Source of the DNA: Prevotella sp. UBA4341
GTDB lineage: Bacteria; Bacteroidota; Bacteroidia; Bacteroidales; Bacteroidaceae
Assembly (NCBI GenBank): GCA_002393705.1
Contig: DGTH01000100.1
Location: forward strand, 1-13,666
DNA: 13,666 nucleotides
Direction of reading: 5' to 3'
Shown here: positions 7,405-13,219 of the stretch, piece after piece
How the letters are laid out: each line of letters opens with the position of its first letter
How positions within the stretch are numbered: position 1 is the stretch's first letter
Translations under genes and position numbers: made by a program
The notes under the pieces: generated by a model
Seen by the model: the letters and a program-made list of their open reading frames with translations, nothing else
The model's database searches: none
Told to the model about the DNA's origin: nothing

Positions 7405-7797
7405 TCAGTGGTCTTTTTCCAGTTCTTTGCCCATACGATGTGTGATGTAAAGCTGCATGAGCGCCGCTATGAGCAAAGCCACCACCCAGTTGTTGCCGAC
7501 GTACTGCACAAAGGTTATCTGATCCAGCTGGAAGGGATTGCCAAACGAGGCATACATCAGTACGCCGCTCAACAGCAGCAACACATCGCTCAGCAGGACG
7601 AAACGCCTAAGTCTCCGCACGTTGACGTTGCGCCCCTCATAACGCTGCAGCATCTGCATGCAGACATACATCACCACGCCAGGCAGGAACACAAAGGGAG
7701 CCACACCGACCCGGAACAGGGCCAAGGCCGAACCGGCGACCATCAACAGGCCGCCAGCCATGAACACGAGGCTTTGCCACTTACTCAGTTGCTTCAT
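7405..7797 (-). CDS. Small membrane protein with four predicted helices, function unknown
   Basis: This is a 130-residue hydrophobic protein with four likely membrane helices (about residues 8-27, 29-47, 64-83 and 98-116). Charged stretches lie between them (RYEGRNVNVRRLRRF) and at the C-terminus (THRMGKELEKDH). I recognise no catalytic motif. Similar four-helix proteins next to a divIC/ftsB gene appear to be typical of Bacteroidales (recollection, not checked). It starts 17 nt before the divIC stop, in a different frame, so the two are almost certainly cotranscribed and possibly translationally coupled. A link to cell division is suggested only by this position. Confidence 0.75.
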   Translation of the reverse strand: MKQLSKWQSLVFMAGGLLMVAGSALALFRVGVAPFVFLPGVVMYVCMQMLQRYEGRNVNVRRLRRFVLLSDVLLLLSGVLMYASFGNPFQLDQITFVQYVGNNWVVALLIAALMQLYITHRMGKELEKDH

Positions 7798-8137
7798 CGT
7801 CGGCTAAGTTGTTCTCCTCTTCAGGCAGGTCGTCACTCAGTATGAAAATGTCTTCGTCGTCTTCCTTCATGAAGTAGCGTTCGCGGGCTATCTTCTCTAT
7901 GGCCTTAGGGTCGCGGTCCAGCTGCTTGATGCGGTTCTGGTTCTCCTTGTGCTGCGCGTTATACAGGCTTATCTCCTGCTCCAGACTGCTAATGGTCTGC
8001 TTGTTGCGCAGGTGGCTCAACACGCTGTTCTCATCGACAAAGCCGATGAAGACAACAGCAAACACTGTCACCACCACATACTTCAACAGAGTCGATGTCT
8101 TGACGAAATGCCACACCTTCTTCAATTGTTCCTTCAT
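7781..8137 (-). CDS. divIC: DivIC/FtsB-type septum formation protein
   Basis: This 118-residue bitopic membrane protein has the layout of FtsB/DivIC, which joins FtsL and FtsQ/DivIB in activating septal wall synthesis. It has a short cytoplasmic N-terminus, one transmembrane helix (about 18-35, KYVVVTVFAVVFIGFVDE), a coiled coil (about 42-75, KQTISSLEQEISLYNAQHKENQNRIKQL) and the family signature DPKAIEKIARERYFMKEDDEDIF. An acidic tail follows. The start is set at 8137 because AAGGAG lies 6 nt before that ATG, a rare strong Shine-Dalgarno sequence for Bacteroidota. A longer TTG-start reading from 8182 begins inside the promoter box and is rejected. It overlaps the next gene by 17 nt. Confidence 0.87.
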   Translation of the reverse strand: MKEQLKKVWHFVKTSTLLKYVVVTVFAVVFIGFVDENSVLSHLRNKQTISSLEQEISLYNAQHKENQNRIKQLDRDPKAIEKIARERYFMKEDDEDIFILSDDLPEEENNLADDEATE

Positions 8138-8143
8138 ACGCTT

Positions 8144-8149
8144 CTCCTT
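8144..8149 (-). promoter_or_regulatory. Strong Shine-Dalgarno sequence fixing the divIC start
   Basis: The minus strand reads AAGGAG followed by six nucleotides and ATG at 8137. Such a match is uncommon in this window and decides between the ATG and an upstream TTG. Confidence 0.7.
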
Positions 8150-8178
8150 ATTATATATAGGAAGACTATCTTTTGCCT

Positions 8179-8211
8179 GCAAAGGTACGAATAAGCGAAG
8201 AGAAAACCAAA
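8179..8211 (-). promoter_or_regulatory. divIC promoter (proximal copy)
   Basis: On the minus strand TTTG (8208-8211) is followed by 20 nt and TACCTTTGC (8179-8187). This is a full match to the Bacteroidota -33/-7 promoter. It lies about 42 nt before the divIC ATG and is carried within the proximal 58-bp repeat. Confidence 0.75.
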
Positions 8212-8238
8212 TATTATTTGGATTTTCTTGAGCGAAAG
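8181..8238 (-). repeat. 58-bp element, proximal copy
   Basis: This is the first of two exact 58-bp copies; the second is at 8255-8312, with a period of 74 nt. The element starts AAAGGTACGAATAAGCG and ends CTTGAGCGAAAG. Its centre is a palindrome, CCAAAT-ATT-ATTTGG, extended by partly pairing flanks (AAGAGAAAA against TTTTCTTG). Read on the minus strand it carries TTTG-N20-TACCTTTG. Intergenic elements of this look seem recurrent in Prevotella (recollection, not searched). Confidence 0.9.
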
Positions 8239-8253
8239 TACCTTAGACGAAGT

Positions 8254-8285
8254 CAAAGGTACGAATAAGCGAAGAGAAAACCAAA
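8254..8285 (-). promoter_or_regulatory. Second, upstream copy of the divIC promoter
   Basis: The distal repeat copy gives TTTG (8282-8285), 20 nt, and TACCTTTG (8254-8261) on the minus strand, identical in geometry to the proximal copy. It could give a second transcript start about 74 nt upstream. Confidence 0.6.
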
Positions 8286-8312
8286 TATTATTTGGATTTT
8301 CTTGAGCGAAAG
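8255..8312 (-). repeat. 58-bp element, distal copy
   Basis: An exact duplicate of 8181-8238. The 16-nt linker (8239-8254), together with the edges of the two copies, forms a further inverted repeat, GTACCTTAGAC-GAA-GTCAAAGGTAC (one mismatch in 11 bp). The whole block is therefore a string of dyads. The copy ends where the adh terminator hairpin begins. Confidence 0.9.
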
Positions 8313-8339
8313 AGGGTGTGTCAAAATAGGCACATCCTC
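8312..8339 (-). terminator. Terminator of the alcohol dehydrogenase gene
   Basis: GAGGGTGTG and CACATCCTC form a 9-bp stem (one G-T pair) around a 10-nt loop, 13 nt after the adh stop on the minus strand. On that strand the stem is followed by TTTCGCT, a weak T-run. The hairpin type is, from memory, common downstream of Bacteroidales genes. Confidence 0.6.
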
Positions 8340-8352
8340 ACTTGTGTTTTGA

Positions 8353-9519
8353 TTACATGCTCTCTTTCAGAATCCGTATCACTTCATCGCGTGTCAACTT
8401 GTGGTAGCCGGCATCGAAGATGATGGTGCTGTCGGCAATGGCCTCGATGTTGTCGTTGGTGACACCCAGTTCGGCAGCATGCATCACAACACCGATTTCC
8501 TTCATCCATGCTTCCAGGGCGGCAATGCCCTCAGCGGCCAGTTGCTCGTCGGTTTTGCCATCAGGGCGAATGTTCCATACGTTCTGGGCAAAGCGTGCGA
8601 ACTTCTTCACGCCAAACTGCGACACATATTTGTAATAAGGTATCGAGACGGCAGCCAGCGTCATGCCGTGGGTGGCATCGGTATGTGCACCGATGGCCTG
8701 ACCTATCATGTGTACCATCCAGTCCTGCGTCTTGCCCTGTCCGATGAGTGTGTTCAGCGCCCACGTAGCCGTCCACATGATGTTCGAGCGGGCCTCGTAG
8801 TCCTTCGGGTTCTTCACGGCGATGCGGCTGCTGTGGATGAGCGAGCGCATCAGTCCCTCGGCCAGATAGTCGCTGGTGTTGTCATCCGTGCCCGAGAAAT
8901 ACTGCTCCATAATGTGACTCATGATGTCGAAGAAGCCCGCCACCATCTGATACTGCGGCACGGTAAAAGTATAGGTGGGGTTGAGAACCGTGAACTTCGG
9001 ATAGGCATACGAGCCAAAGACCTTGCCAATCTTCATGCCGATGGCGCGGTTAGTGATGACGCTTCCGCCGTTCATCTCCGAGCCTGTGCCCACCATCGTC
9101 AGCACACTGCCTACGGGAATCACGCGGCACGTAGCCTCCTGCTGCTCCATGTAGTACTTCTGCCACGGGTCTTCGTCGCACCAGGCCGAGCAGCTTACGC
9201 CCTTGGCATAGTCGATAGTCGAGCCGCCGCCCACGGCGAGAATCAAATCTACGTTATTCTCTCGCGCCATCTTGGCACCCTCGTAGAGTTTCTCCACGGT
9301 CGGGTTAGGCATCACGCCAGCATCTTCAATGATGGTCTTGCCAGCCTCCTTCAGGGCTGCTACCACAGCGTCATAGATGCCGTTGCGCTTGATGCTGCCG
9401 CCGCCATAGCAGAGTTGCACGGTGGGGCCGTATGCTTTAAGTTCGTCACTCAGGAACTTCAGCGCATCTTCGCCGAAGTACAGTTTCGTCGGGTTCTGAT
9501 AAGAAAAGTTTCCTTGCAT
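8353..9519 (-). CDS. Iron-containing alcohol/aldehyde dehydrogenase (YqhD/BDH type)
   Basis: This 388-residue group III alcohol dehydrogenase reduces aldehydes to alcohols, usually with NADPH, or does the reverse. It matches the YqhD/butanol dehydrogenase subgroup in length and motifs. These are the cofactor-site GGGS (39-42 and 97-100, the latter in AVGGGSTIDYAKG), GTGSEMNGGSVIT (144-156), and metal ligands D198 and H202 in FFDIMSHIMEQY, H270 in WMVHMIG and H284 in THGMTLA. Spacing agrees with YqhD, whose ligands are near 194, 198, 267 and 281. The ATG at 9519 starts MQGNFSYQNPTKLYFG, the normal family start. A reading from 9558 would add 13 residues and starts inside the promoter. The gene is monocistronic, with its own promoter and a terminator. 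Likely role: redox balance or aldehyde removal; substrate unknown. Confidence 0.92.
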   Translation of the reverse strand: MQGNFSYQNPTKLYFGEDALKFLSDELKAYGPTVQLCYGGGSIKRNGIYDAVVAALKEAGKTIIEDAGVMPNPTVEKLYEGAKMARENNVDLILAVGGGSTIDYAKGVSCSAWCDEDPWQKYYMEQQEATCRVIPVGSVLTMVGTGSEMNGGSVITNRAIGMKIGKVFGSYAYPKFTVLNPTYTFTVPQYQMVAGFFDIMSHIMEQYFSGTDDNTSDYLAEGLMRSLIHSSRIAVKNPKDYEARSNIMWTATWALNTLIGQGKTQDWMVHMIGQAIGAHTDATHGMTLAAVSIPYYKYVSQFGVKKFARFAQNVWNIRPDGKTDEQLAAEGIAALEAWMKEIGVVMHAAELGVTNDNIEAIADSTIIFDAGYHKLTRDEVIRILKESM

Positions 9520-9554
9520 AGTTCTGTTTTTTTGTTTTAGTAAAATATCGTAGT

Positions 9555-9587
9555 GCAAAGATAGCGATAAATTCCGAAATCACCAAA
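9555..9587 (-). promoter_or_regulatory. Promoter of the alcohol dehydrogenase gene
   Basis: On the minus strand TTTG (9584-9587), 20 nt, then TATCTTTGC (9555-9563) make a full Bacteroidota promoter with the same spacing as the two divIC copies. It lies about 36 nt before the ATG at 9519. Confidence 0.75.
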
Positions 9588-9589
9588 GG

Positions 9590-9890
9590 CTTATATTCAT
9601 TTTCCGTATTTTGGGTAGGAAAAGCAGGAATCTGTATAAGTGCGGTAAAATAGAAAAGGTGTACCTTTGCAAAAGATTTGCGAAGTCAGGCTGCACCTCA
9701 GCAATTCTTGCGTCCCTTCTTTAAGCAAGCGACCGGAGGTCGAGCGCGAACAAGCTCGATTGCGTTCGGTTTGCACTGACATTGCCGACGGATTTTACAA
9801 TGCAGCTCCCAACGATGCCAGCAGTTATCCGGCAATCGATCCTGTGACCACATCGCTGAGTGACTATATTACACTCAAAGATACGAAATA
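9590..9890. repeat. Gene-poor stretch holding a structured, dispersed-type repeat
   Basis: No convincing gene lies here. Its edges and core look like a Bacteroidales intergenic repeat. Read on the minus strand, 9777-9759 is AGTGCAAACCGAACGCAAT and 9704-9689 is TTGCTGAGGTGCAGCC, a pairing of motifs I recall from many Bacteroidales gaps (not searched). Between them are small stems: CGACC-GGA-GGTCG at 9730-9742 and CGAGC with GCTCG at 9741-9758. TACCTTTGC at 9662-9670 is a plus-strand -7 box without a -33 partner. A 74-codon TTG-start frame (9667-9891) ends in a protein-like stretch, SSYPAIDPVTTSLSDY, so a decayed gene end cannot be excluded. Confidence 0.5.
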
Positions 9891-9918
9891 ATTCTTAATT
9901 CATCATTCGTAATTCATA
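9891..9918 (+). repeat. Degenerate heptanucleotide run upstream of dnaX
   Basis: Four consecutive 7-nt units read ATTCTTA, ATTCATC, ATTCGTA, ATTCATA, keeping ATTC at every seventh base. They are followed by the less similar ATTATTT. The run sits just upstream of the dnaX -7 box. Its reading cycle contains TAA, so it could not be carried inside a gene. Confidence 0.7.
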
Positions 9919-9927
9919 ATTATTTCG

Positions 9928-9936
9928 TAATTTTGC
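9928..9936 (+). promoter_or_regulatory. Probable -7 box for dnaX
   Basis: TAATTTTGC matches TAnnTTTG and lies 33 nt before the dnaX ATG. No TTTG is seen 20 nt upstream; that position falls inside the ATTCATA-type run. Confidence 0.55.
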
Positions 9937-9969
9937 ACGCAAAACCGTAAAACAACATTTTTACTGACA

Positions 9970-11778
9970 ATGGAAGAATATATCGTTTCGGCAAGAAAAT
10001 ACAGGCCAACAACATTCGACAGCGTGGTGGGACAACTTGCCCTGACCACAACCCTGAAGAATGCGGTAAAGAGCGGCAAGCTGGCTCACGCCTACCTCTT
10101 CTGCGGACCACGCGGCGTGGGCAAGACTACCTGTGCACGCATCTTCGCCAAGGCCATCAACTGCCTCACCCCTACCCCCGACGGCGATGCCTGCGGACAC
10201 TGCGAGTCGTGCCAGGCCTTCAACGAACAGCGCTCCTTCAACATCTTCGAACTCGACGCTGCCAGCAACAACTCGGTAGAGCACATCAAGACGCTCATGG
10301 AGCAAACCCGCATTCCGCCGCAGGTAGGCAAGTATAAAGTTTTCATCATCGACGAGGTACACATGCTCTCTACGCAGGCCTTCAACGCCTTCCTCAAGAC
10401 GCTCGAAGAGCCGCCCCAGCACGTCATCTTCATACTGGCTACGACCGAGAAGCACAAAATTCTGCCCACCATTCTGAGTCGCTGCCAGATCTACGACTTC
10501 GAGCGCATGACCGTACAGGGCACCATAGACCACCTGAAGTACGTGGCCGAGAAGGAGGGCATACAGTACGAGGAGCAGGCACTGGCCGTCATTGCCGAAA
10601 AGGCCGACGGCGGCATGCGCGACGCCCTCTCCATCTTCGACCAGGCCGTATCCTTCTGTCAGGGCAACATCACCTACCAACGGGTCATTGAAGACCTCAA
10701 CGTGCTGGACTCTGACAACTACTTCCGGCTCATAGACCTGGCTGTAGATAACAAGGTCAGCGACATGATGCTGCTGCTCAACGACATCATCAATAAGGGC
10801 TTCGACGGCGGACTGCTTACCCTCGGGCTGGCCAAGCACGTACGCAACGTGCTCGTGGCCAAAGACCCGCAGACACTGCCCCTGCTCGAGGTCAGTCAGC
10901 AGCAGGCCGAACGCTACCAGCTACAGGCCAAGAAGTGCGAGACGCGCTTCCTTTATCAGGCACTGCGACTCCTGAATCAGTGTGACATCAACTACAAACA
11001 GTCTGGCAACAAGCGGTTGCTCGTTGAGCTCACGCTCATTGAGATAGCACAGATTACCCAGCCTGACGACACGCCTGGCGCGGGGCGCAGCCCCAAGCGA
11101 TTAAAATCCCTGTTTAAGCAACTGCTGCAACAGCAGACCAAGCCCCAGAACGCGGCCCCGCAGGTAGCCGTGGCTAAGCCTGTTGCAGCCCCTGTCCATA
11201 CGCAGATACGGAAAAAGGACACCCAACAGCCAACACCCAACACCCAACAGCCAACACCCAACACCCAACACCCGACACCCGCCAAAGCCGTCTCTGGCCG
11301 TCCACAACTAAAGAAACCCATAGGCTTCTCCTTCAGCAGTCTGCTCAATGCCAGTAAGGAGACAGACGGCGACAACGATCAATCCTCTACATCCAATACT
11401 CAACACTCAACTGACAAGACTTTTACTGACCAGGAACTGCAACTGCAGTGGCTCTCTATGTGTAACCGCATGCCACAGAAGTTTGTGGGCATTGCCACAC
11501 GCCTGAAGAACCTGAACCCGCGCATTACCGACTTCCCCGCCGTCGAAGTGGTAGTTGAAAACAGTCTCGTCAAAGAACAGATAGACCAGATACACACCAA
11601 GATTCTGAACACGCTGAAACTGCACTTACACAACAGCAGCATTACGCTCAACGTCTTGGTGGCAGAACACGAAGGTCCTGTACGTATCATGAACCGTCGC
11701 GAGCAGTTTGAACTAATGGAAAAAGAAAATCCCTCAGTCGCTAAACTGAGGGAACGCTTCCAGTTGGAACTGGCATAA
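9970..11778 (+). CDS. dnaX: DNA polymerase III subunit gamma/tau with repeat-bearing linker
   Basis: DnaX is the ATPase of the clamp loader, which opens and places the sliding clamp at replication forks. The 602-residue protein starts MEEYIVSARKYRPTTFDSVV and shows Walker A GPRGVGKTT (46-54), a zinc module (C65, C75, C78, C81), Walker B DEVH (128-131) and SRC (170-172, sensor/finger region). Clamp-loader domain III extends to about residue 365. A Gln/Pro/Thr-rich linker follows (about 370-480), then a C-terminal domain (DQELQLQWLSMCNRMPQ onward) typical of Bacteroidota DnaX. Two 7-nt-repeat tracts are in frame in the linker: residues 418-438 (PTPNTQH-type repeats) and residues 475-482. AAA AAG at 11212-11217 lacks the preceding A of the E. 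coli frameshift site, so a separate gamma form is not supported. It is convergent with asnA, leaving 26 nt between the stops. Confidence 0.95.
   Translation: MEEYIVSARKYRPTTFDSVVGQLALTTTLKNAVKSGKLAHAYLFCGPRGVGKTTCARIFAKAINCLTPTPDGDACGHCESCQAFNEQRSFNIFELDAASNNSVEHIKTLMEQTRIPPQVGKYKVFIIDEVHMLSTQAFNAFLKTLEEPPQHVIFILATTEKHKILPTILSRCQIYDFERMTVQGTIDHLKYVAEKEGIQYEEQALAVIAEKADGGMRDALSIFDQAVSFCQGNITYQRVIEDLNVLDSDNYFRLIDLAVDNKVSDMMLLLNDIINKGFDGGLLTLGLAKHVRNVLVAKDPQTLPLLEVSQQQAERYQLQAKKCETRFLYQALRLLNQCDINYKQSGNKRLLVELTLIEIAQITQPDDTPGAGRSPKRLKSLFKQLLQQQTKPQNAAPQVAVAKPVAAPVHTQIRKKDTQQPTPNTQQPTPNTQHPTPAKAVSGRPQLKKPIGFSFSSLLNASKETDGDNDQSSTSNTQHSTDKTFTDQELQLQWLSMCNRMPQKFVGIATRLKNLNPRITDFPAVEVVVENSLVKEQIDQIHTKILNTLKLHLHNSSITLNVLVAEHEGPVRIMNRREQFELMEKENPSVAKLRERFQLELA
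11222..11284 (+). repeat. Heptanucleotide tandem repeat (9 units) inside dnaX
   Basis: Nine 7-nt units fill 63 nt: CCCAACA, GCCAACA, CCCAACA, CCCAACA, GCCAACA, CCCAACA, CCCAACA, CCCGACA, CCCGCCA. The 21-nt cycle is stop-free and yields P-N-T-Q-H/Q-P-T, so the protein shows three rounds of a seven-residue repeat. The total length is a multiple of 3, so the frame is kept. Confidence 0.95.
11393..11413 (+). repeat. Second, short heptanucleotide run inside dnaX
   Basis: Three units CCAATAC, TCAACAC, TCAACTG continue the CCAACAC-like word of the first dnaX array, 108 nt downstream. The peptides are alike: STSNTQHSTD here, PTPNTQHPTP above. It looks like an older, decayed copy of the same repeat. 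Confidence 0.6.
11718..11752 (-). terminator. Probable asnA terminator inside the dnaX coding region
   Basis: CCCTCAGT (11731-11738) and ACTGAGGG (11745-11752) form a perfect 8-bp stem with a 6-nt loop. On the minus strand the stem is followed by ATTTTCTTTTTCC, the form of a Rho-independent terminator, 52 nt after the asnA stop. On the plus strand no T-run follows, so it should not stop dnaX transcription. It encodes dnaX residues near NPSVAKLRE. Confidence 0.65.
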
Positions 11779-11787
11779 TCTGCCGTC

Positions 11788-11808
11788 CTTTGACTTTTGA
11801 CCTTTCAA
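11788..11808 (+). repeat. Short degenerate heptanucleotide run between dnaX and asnA
   Basis: Three units CTTTGAC, TTTTGAC, CTTTCAA fill most of the 26-nt gap and touch the asnA stop. The first reading cycle includes TGA, which fits a noncoding place. Confidence 0.45.
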
Positions 11809-12842
11809 ATCAGCGGCATGCCCAGAGCCTTACACTCCCGGCGCATGTCATCGGGCCAGATGGAGGCCTGTATCTCCCCTATATGCGCCTTGTGCAGTAA
11901 TACCATGCACAAGCGGCTCTGGCCTATACCGCCACCTATCGACAGCGGCAGCTCGTCCTTGAGCAGCTTCTGGTGGAAATACAGCTGTTCACGGTCTTCC
12001 TTTCCTTCCAGTTTCAGCTGGCGCAGCAAGCTTTCCTTATCCACTCGGATACCCATTGACGAGAGTTCAAACGAGCGTTCCAGCACCGGATACCATATCA
12101 GGATGTCGCCGTTCAAGCCCTTCAGGCCGTCCTCCGTCTCCGTAGTCCAGTCATCATAGTCAGGGGCTCGCCCGTCGTGTTTCTCGCCGTTCGAAAGCTT
12201 GCCACCTATCCCTATAACGAACACCGCACCATACTTCTTGCATATTTCGTCCTCACGCTCCTTAGGCGTAAGGTCGGGGTACATCTTCAGCAACATCTCA
12301 CTGTGGATAAACGCTATTTTCTCGGGCAGGAAAGGCCTGAGCTGCGGGTAAGTCTCGCAAGTCAGGTATTCCGTCCGCCTGATGGCCGCATAGATACGCT
12401 CCACCACGTTCTTCAGGAAGGCCAGAGTGCGCTGCTCGCGGGTAATGACGGCCTCCCAGTCCCACTGGTCAACGTAGAGCGAGTGCAGGTTGTCCAGTTC
12501 CTCGTCGGCCCTAATGGCGTTCATGTCGGTATAAATGCCGTAGCCCGGCTCTATCTTGTATTCTGCCAGCGTCAGCCTCTTCCATTTGGCCAACGAGTGA
12601 ACCACCTCGGCCTGAGCATCGTCCAAGTCCTTGATGGGAAACGACACCGGCCGCTCCACACCATTCAAATCGTCATTAATGCCCAGTCCCTTCAGCACAA
12701 ACAAAGGAGCCGTTACCCTTCGCAGTCGCAGCTCGGTAGAAAGGTTCTGCTGGAAAAACTCCTTAATCAGCTTTATACCACGTTCGGTCTGCCTCGTATC
12801 CAGCAACCGCTCGTAGCCCTTAGGTCTAATTAGTTGACTCAT
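11805..12842 (-). CDS. asnA: Aspartate-ammonia ligase (asparagine synthetase A)
   Basis: AsnA makes asparagine from aspartate, ammonia and ATP (releasing AMP and pyrophosphate) in the cytosol, using a fold related to class II aminoacyl-tRNA synthetases. The 345-residue protein is slightly longer than the 330-residue E. coli enzyme. It aligns with it by eye along its length: HSLAKWKR (82-89), YVDQWDWE (123-130), FLPEKIAFIHS (171-181), GAVFVIGIGGKLSNG (205-219), RAPDYDDW (225-232), GLNGDILIW (242-250), ELSSMGIRVD (259-268) and GGGIGQSR (303-310). The last two blocks hold the ATP and substrate site. It stands alone with its own promoter (12908-12916). Its probable terminator is inside dnaX. Confidence 0.96.
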   Translation of the reverse strand: MSQLIRPKGYERLLDTRQTERGIKLIKEFFQQNLSTELRLRRVTAPLFVLKGLGINDDLNGVERPVSFPIKDLDDAQAEVVHSLAKWKRLTLAEYKIEPGYGIYTDMNAIRADEELDNLHSLYVDQWDWEAVITREQRTLAFLKNVVERIYAAIRRTEYLTCETYPQLRPFLPEKIAFIHSEMLLKMYPDLTPKEREDEICKKYGAVFVIGIGGKLSNGEKHDGRAPDYDDWTTETEDGLKGLNGDILIWYPVLERSFELSSMGIRVDKESLLRQLKLEGKEDREQLYFHQKLLKDELPLSIGGGIGQSRLCMVLLHKAHIGEIQASIWPDDMRRECKALGMPLI

Positions 12843-12850
12843 CTCTTCTT

Positions 12851-12906
12851 ATTTCCTATTTACGATTATCTATATCAATTATACTTTCTATCTTTCACTT
12901 TTCGCG
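12851..12906 (-). repeat. asnA leader with loose 7-nt periodicity
   Basis: The asnA leader on the plus strand can be cut into 7-nt words that often keep TT near the front: ATTTCCT, ATTTACG, ATTATCT, ATATCAA, TTATACT, TTCTATC, TTTCACT, TTTCGCG. The period is suggestive only; AT-rich DNA can look this way by chance. No riboswitch or attenuator was recognised. Confidence 0.3.
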
Positions 12907-12907
12907 T

Positions 12908-12939
12908 GCAAAGGTACTACTTTTAGTCGAATAAGCAAG
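12908..12939 (-). promoter_or_regulatory. Probable asnA promoter
   Basis: The minus strand has TACCTTTGC (12908-12916), a full -7 match, with CTTG (12936-12939) 19 nt upstream as a possible -33 element. It lies about 66 nt before the asnA ATG. The surrounding words (GCAAAGGTAC, GAATAAGCAAGC) resemble the start of the 58-bp divIC element, suggesting a diverged relative. Confidence 0.6.
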
Positions 12940-13066
12940 CAAAAAGGCAAACAAATTTACACTTTGTCACGAATTATTGATTTTCGCTGACTATTTGCAC
13001 TCTATGCGCCAACGTTAACAAATCACAATTCTCCACTCCCTATTATCCTTTTTCAATTAATTGTTG

Positions 13067-13075
13067 TACCTTTGC
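13067..13075 (+). promoter_or_regulatory. Probable -7 box for tRNA-Arg
   Basis: TACCTTTGC matches TAnnTTTG and lies 19 nt before the tRNA 5' end. No TTTG is seen 20 nt upstream. Confidence 0.55.
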
Positions 13076-13094
13076 AGCCACAAAACTACAATCA

Positions 13095-13168
13095 GGTCCC
13101 GTAGCTTAGCTGAATAGAGCGTCAGATTCCGGTTCTGAAGGTCTTGGGTTTGAATCCCAACGGGATCA
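13095..13168 (+). tRNA. tRNA-Arg (anticodon CCG)
   Basis: The cloverleaf folds fully. The acceptor GGTCCCG pairs with CGGGATC (one G-U) and the D stem GCTT pairs with GAGC. The anticodon stem TCAGA/TCTGA holds loop TTCCGGT with anticodon CCG. There is a 5-nt variable loop, AGGTC. The T stem TTGGG/CCCAA holds loop TTTGAAT, and the discriminator is A. CCA is not encoded. CCG decodes the arginine codon CGG. Confidence 0.95.
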
Positions 13169-13176
13169 CACACCGA

Positions 13177-13219
13177 AAATATCGAGAAACTCCCATAAAT
13201 AAAGGATTTCTCGATATTT
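13177..13219 (+). terminator. Long hairpin directly after the tRNA
   Basis: A perfect 13-bp stem, AAATATCGAGAAA with TTTCTCGATATTT, encloses a 17-nt loop, starting 8 nt after the tRNA. No T-run follows, so it may act in 3' end formation or mark an integration boundary rather than be a classic terminator. Confidence 0.45.

Noticed and set aside
8138..8182. Longer divIC reading from a TTG start
   Set aside because: The TTG lies in the -7 box, while a strong Shine-Dalgarno sequence precedes the ATG at 8137.
8401..9540. Plus-strand open frame of 379 codons
   Set aside because: It mirrors the alcohol dehydrogenase gene, whose metal and cofactor motifs are clear on the minus strand.
9520..9558. 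Extra 13 residues at the alcohol dehydrogenase N-terminus
   Set aside because: The alternative start lies inside the promoter -7 box and the extension does not resemble the family.
9597..9782. Minus-strand 61-codon frame in the adh-dnaX gap
   Set aside because: It runs through the repeat-like, stem-rich region, starts within it and shows no protein motif; it is best explained as a by-product of the repeat.
9667..9891. Plus-strand 74-codon frame in the same gap
   Set aside because: It begins with TTG five codons inside or near a promoter-like box, its first half overlaps the repeat, and I cannot place it in any family. Its protein-like end is noted under the gap feature.
9961..10839. Minus-strand open frame of 292 codons opposite dnaX
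   Set aside because: It is antisense to the conserved ATPase domain of dnaX and has no recognisable motif.
11209..11217. Possible programmed frameshift site (CGG AAA AAG) in dnaX
   Set aside because: The E. coli site needs A AAA AAG; here the base before AAA is G, and no stop codon follows quickly in the -1 frame to give a defined short product.
6330..11284. CRISPR array
   Set aside because: The repeats are 7 nt with no spacers, the 58-bp element has only two copies, and no cas genes are present.
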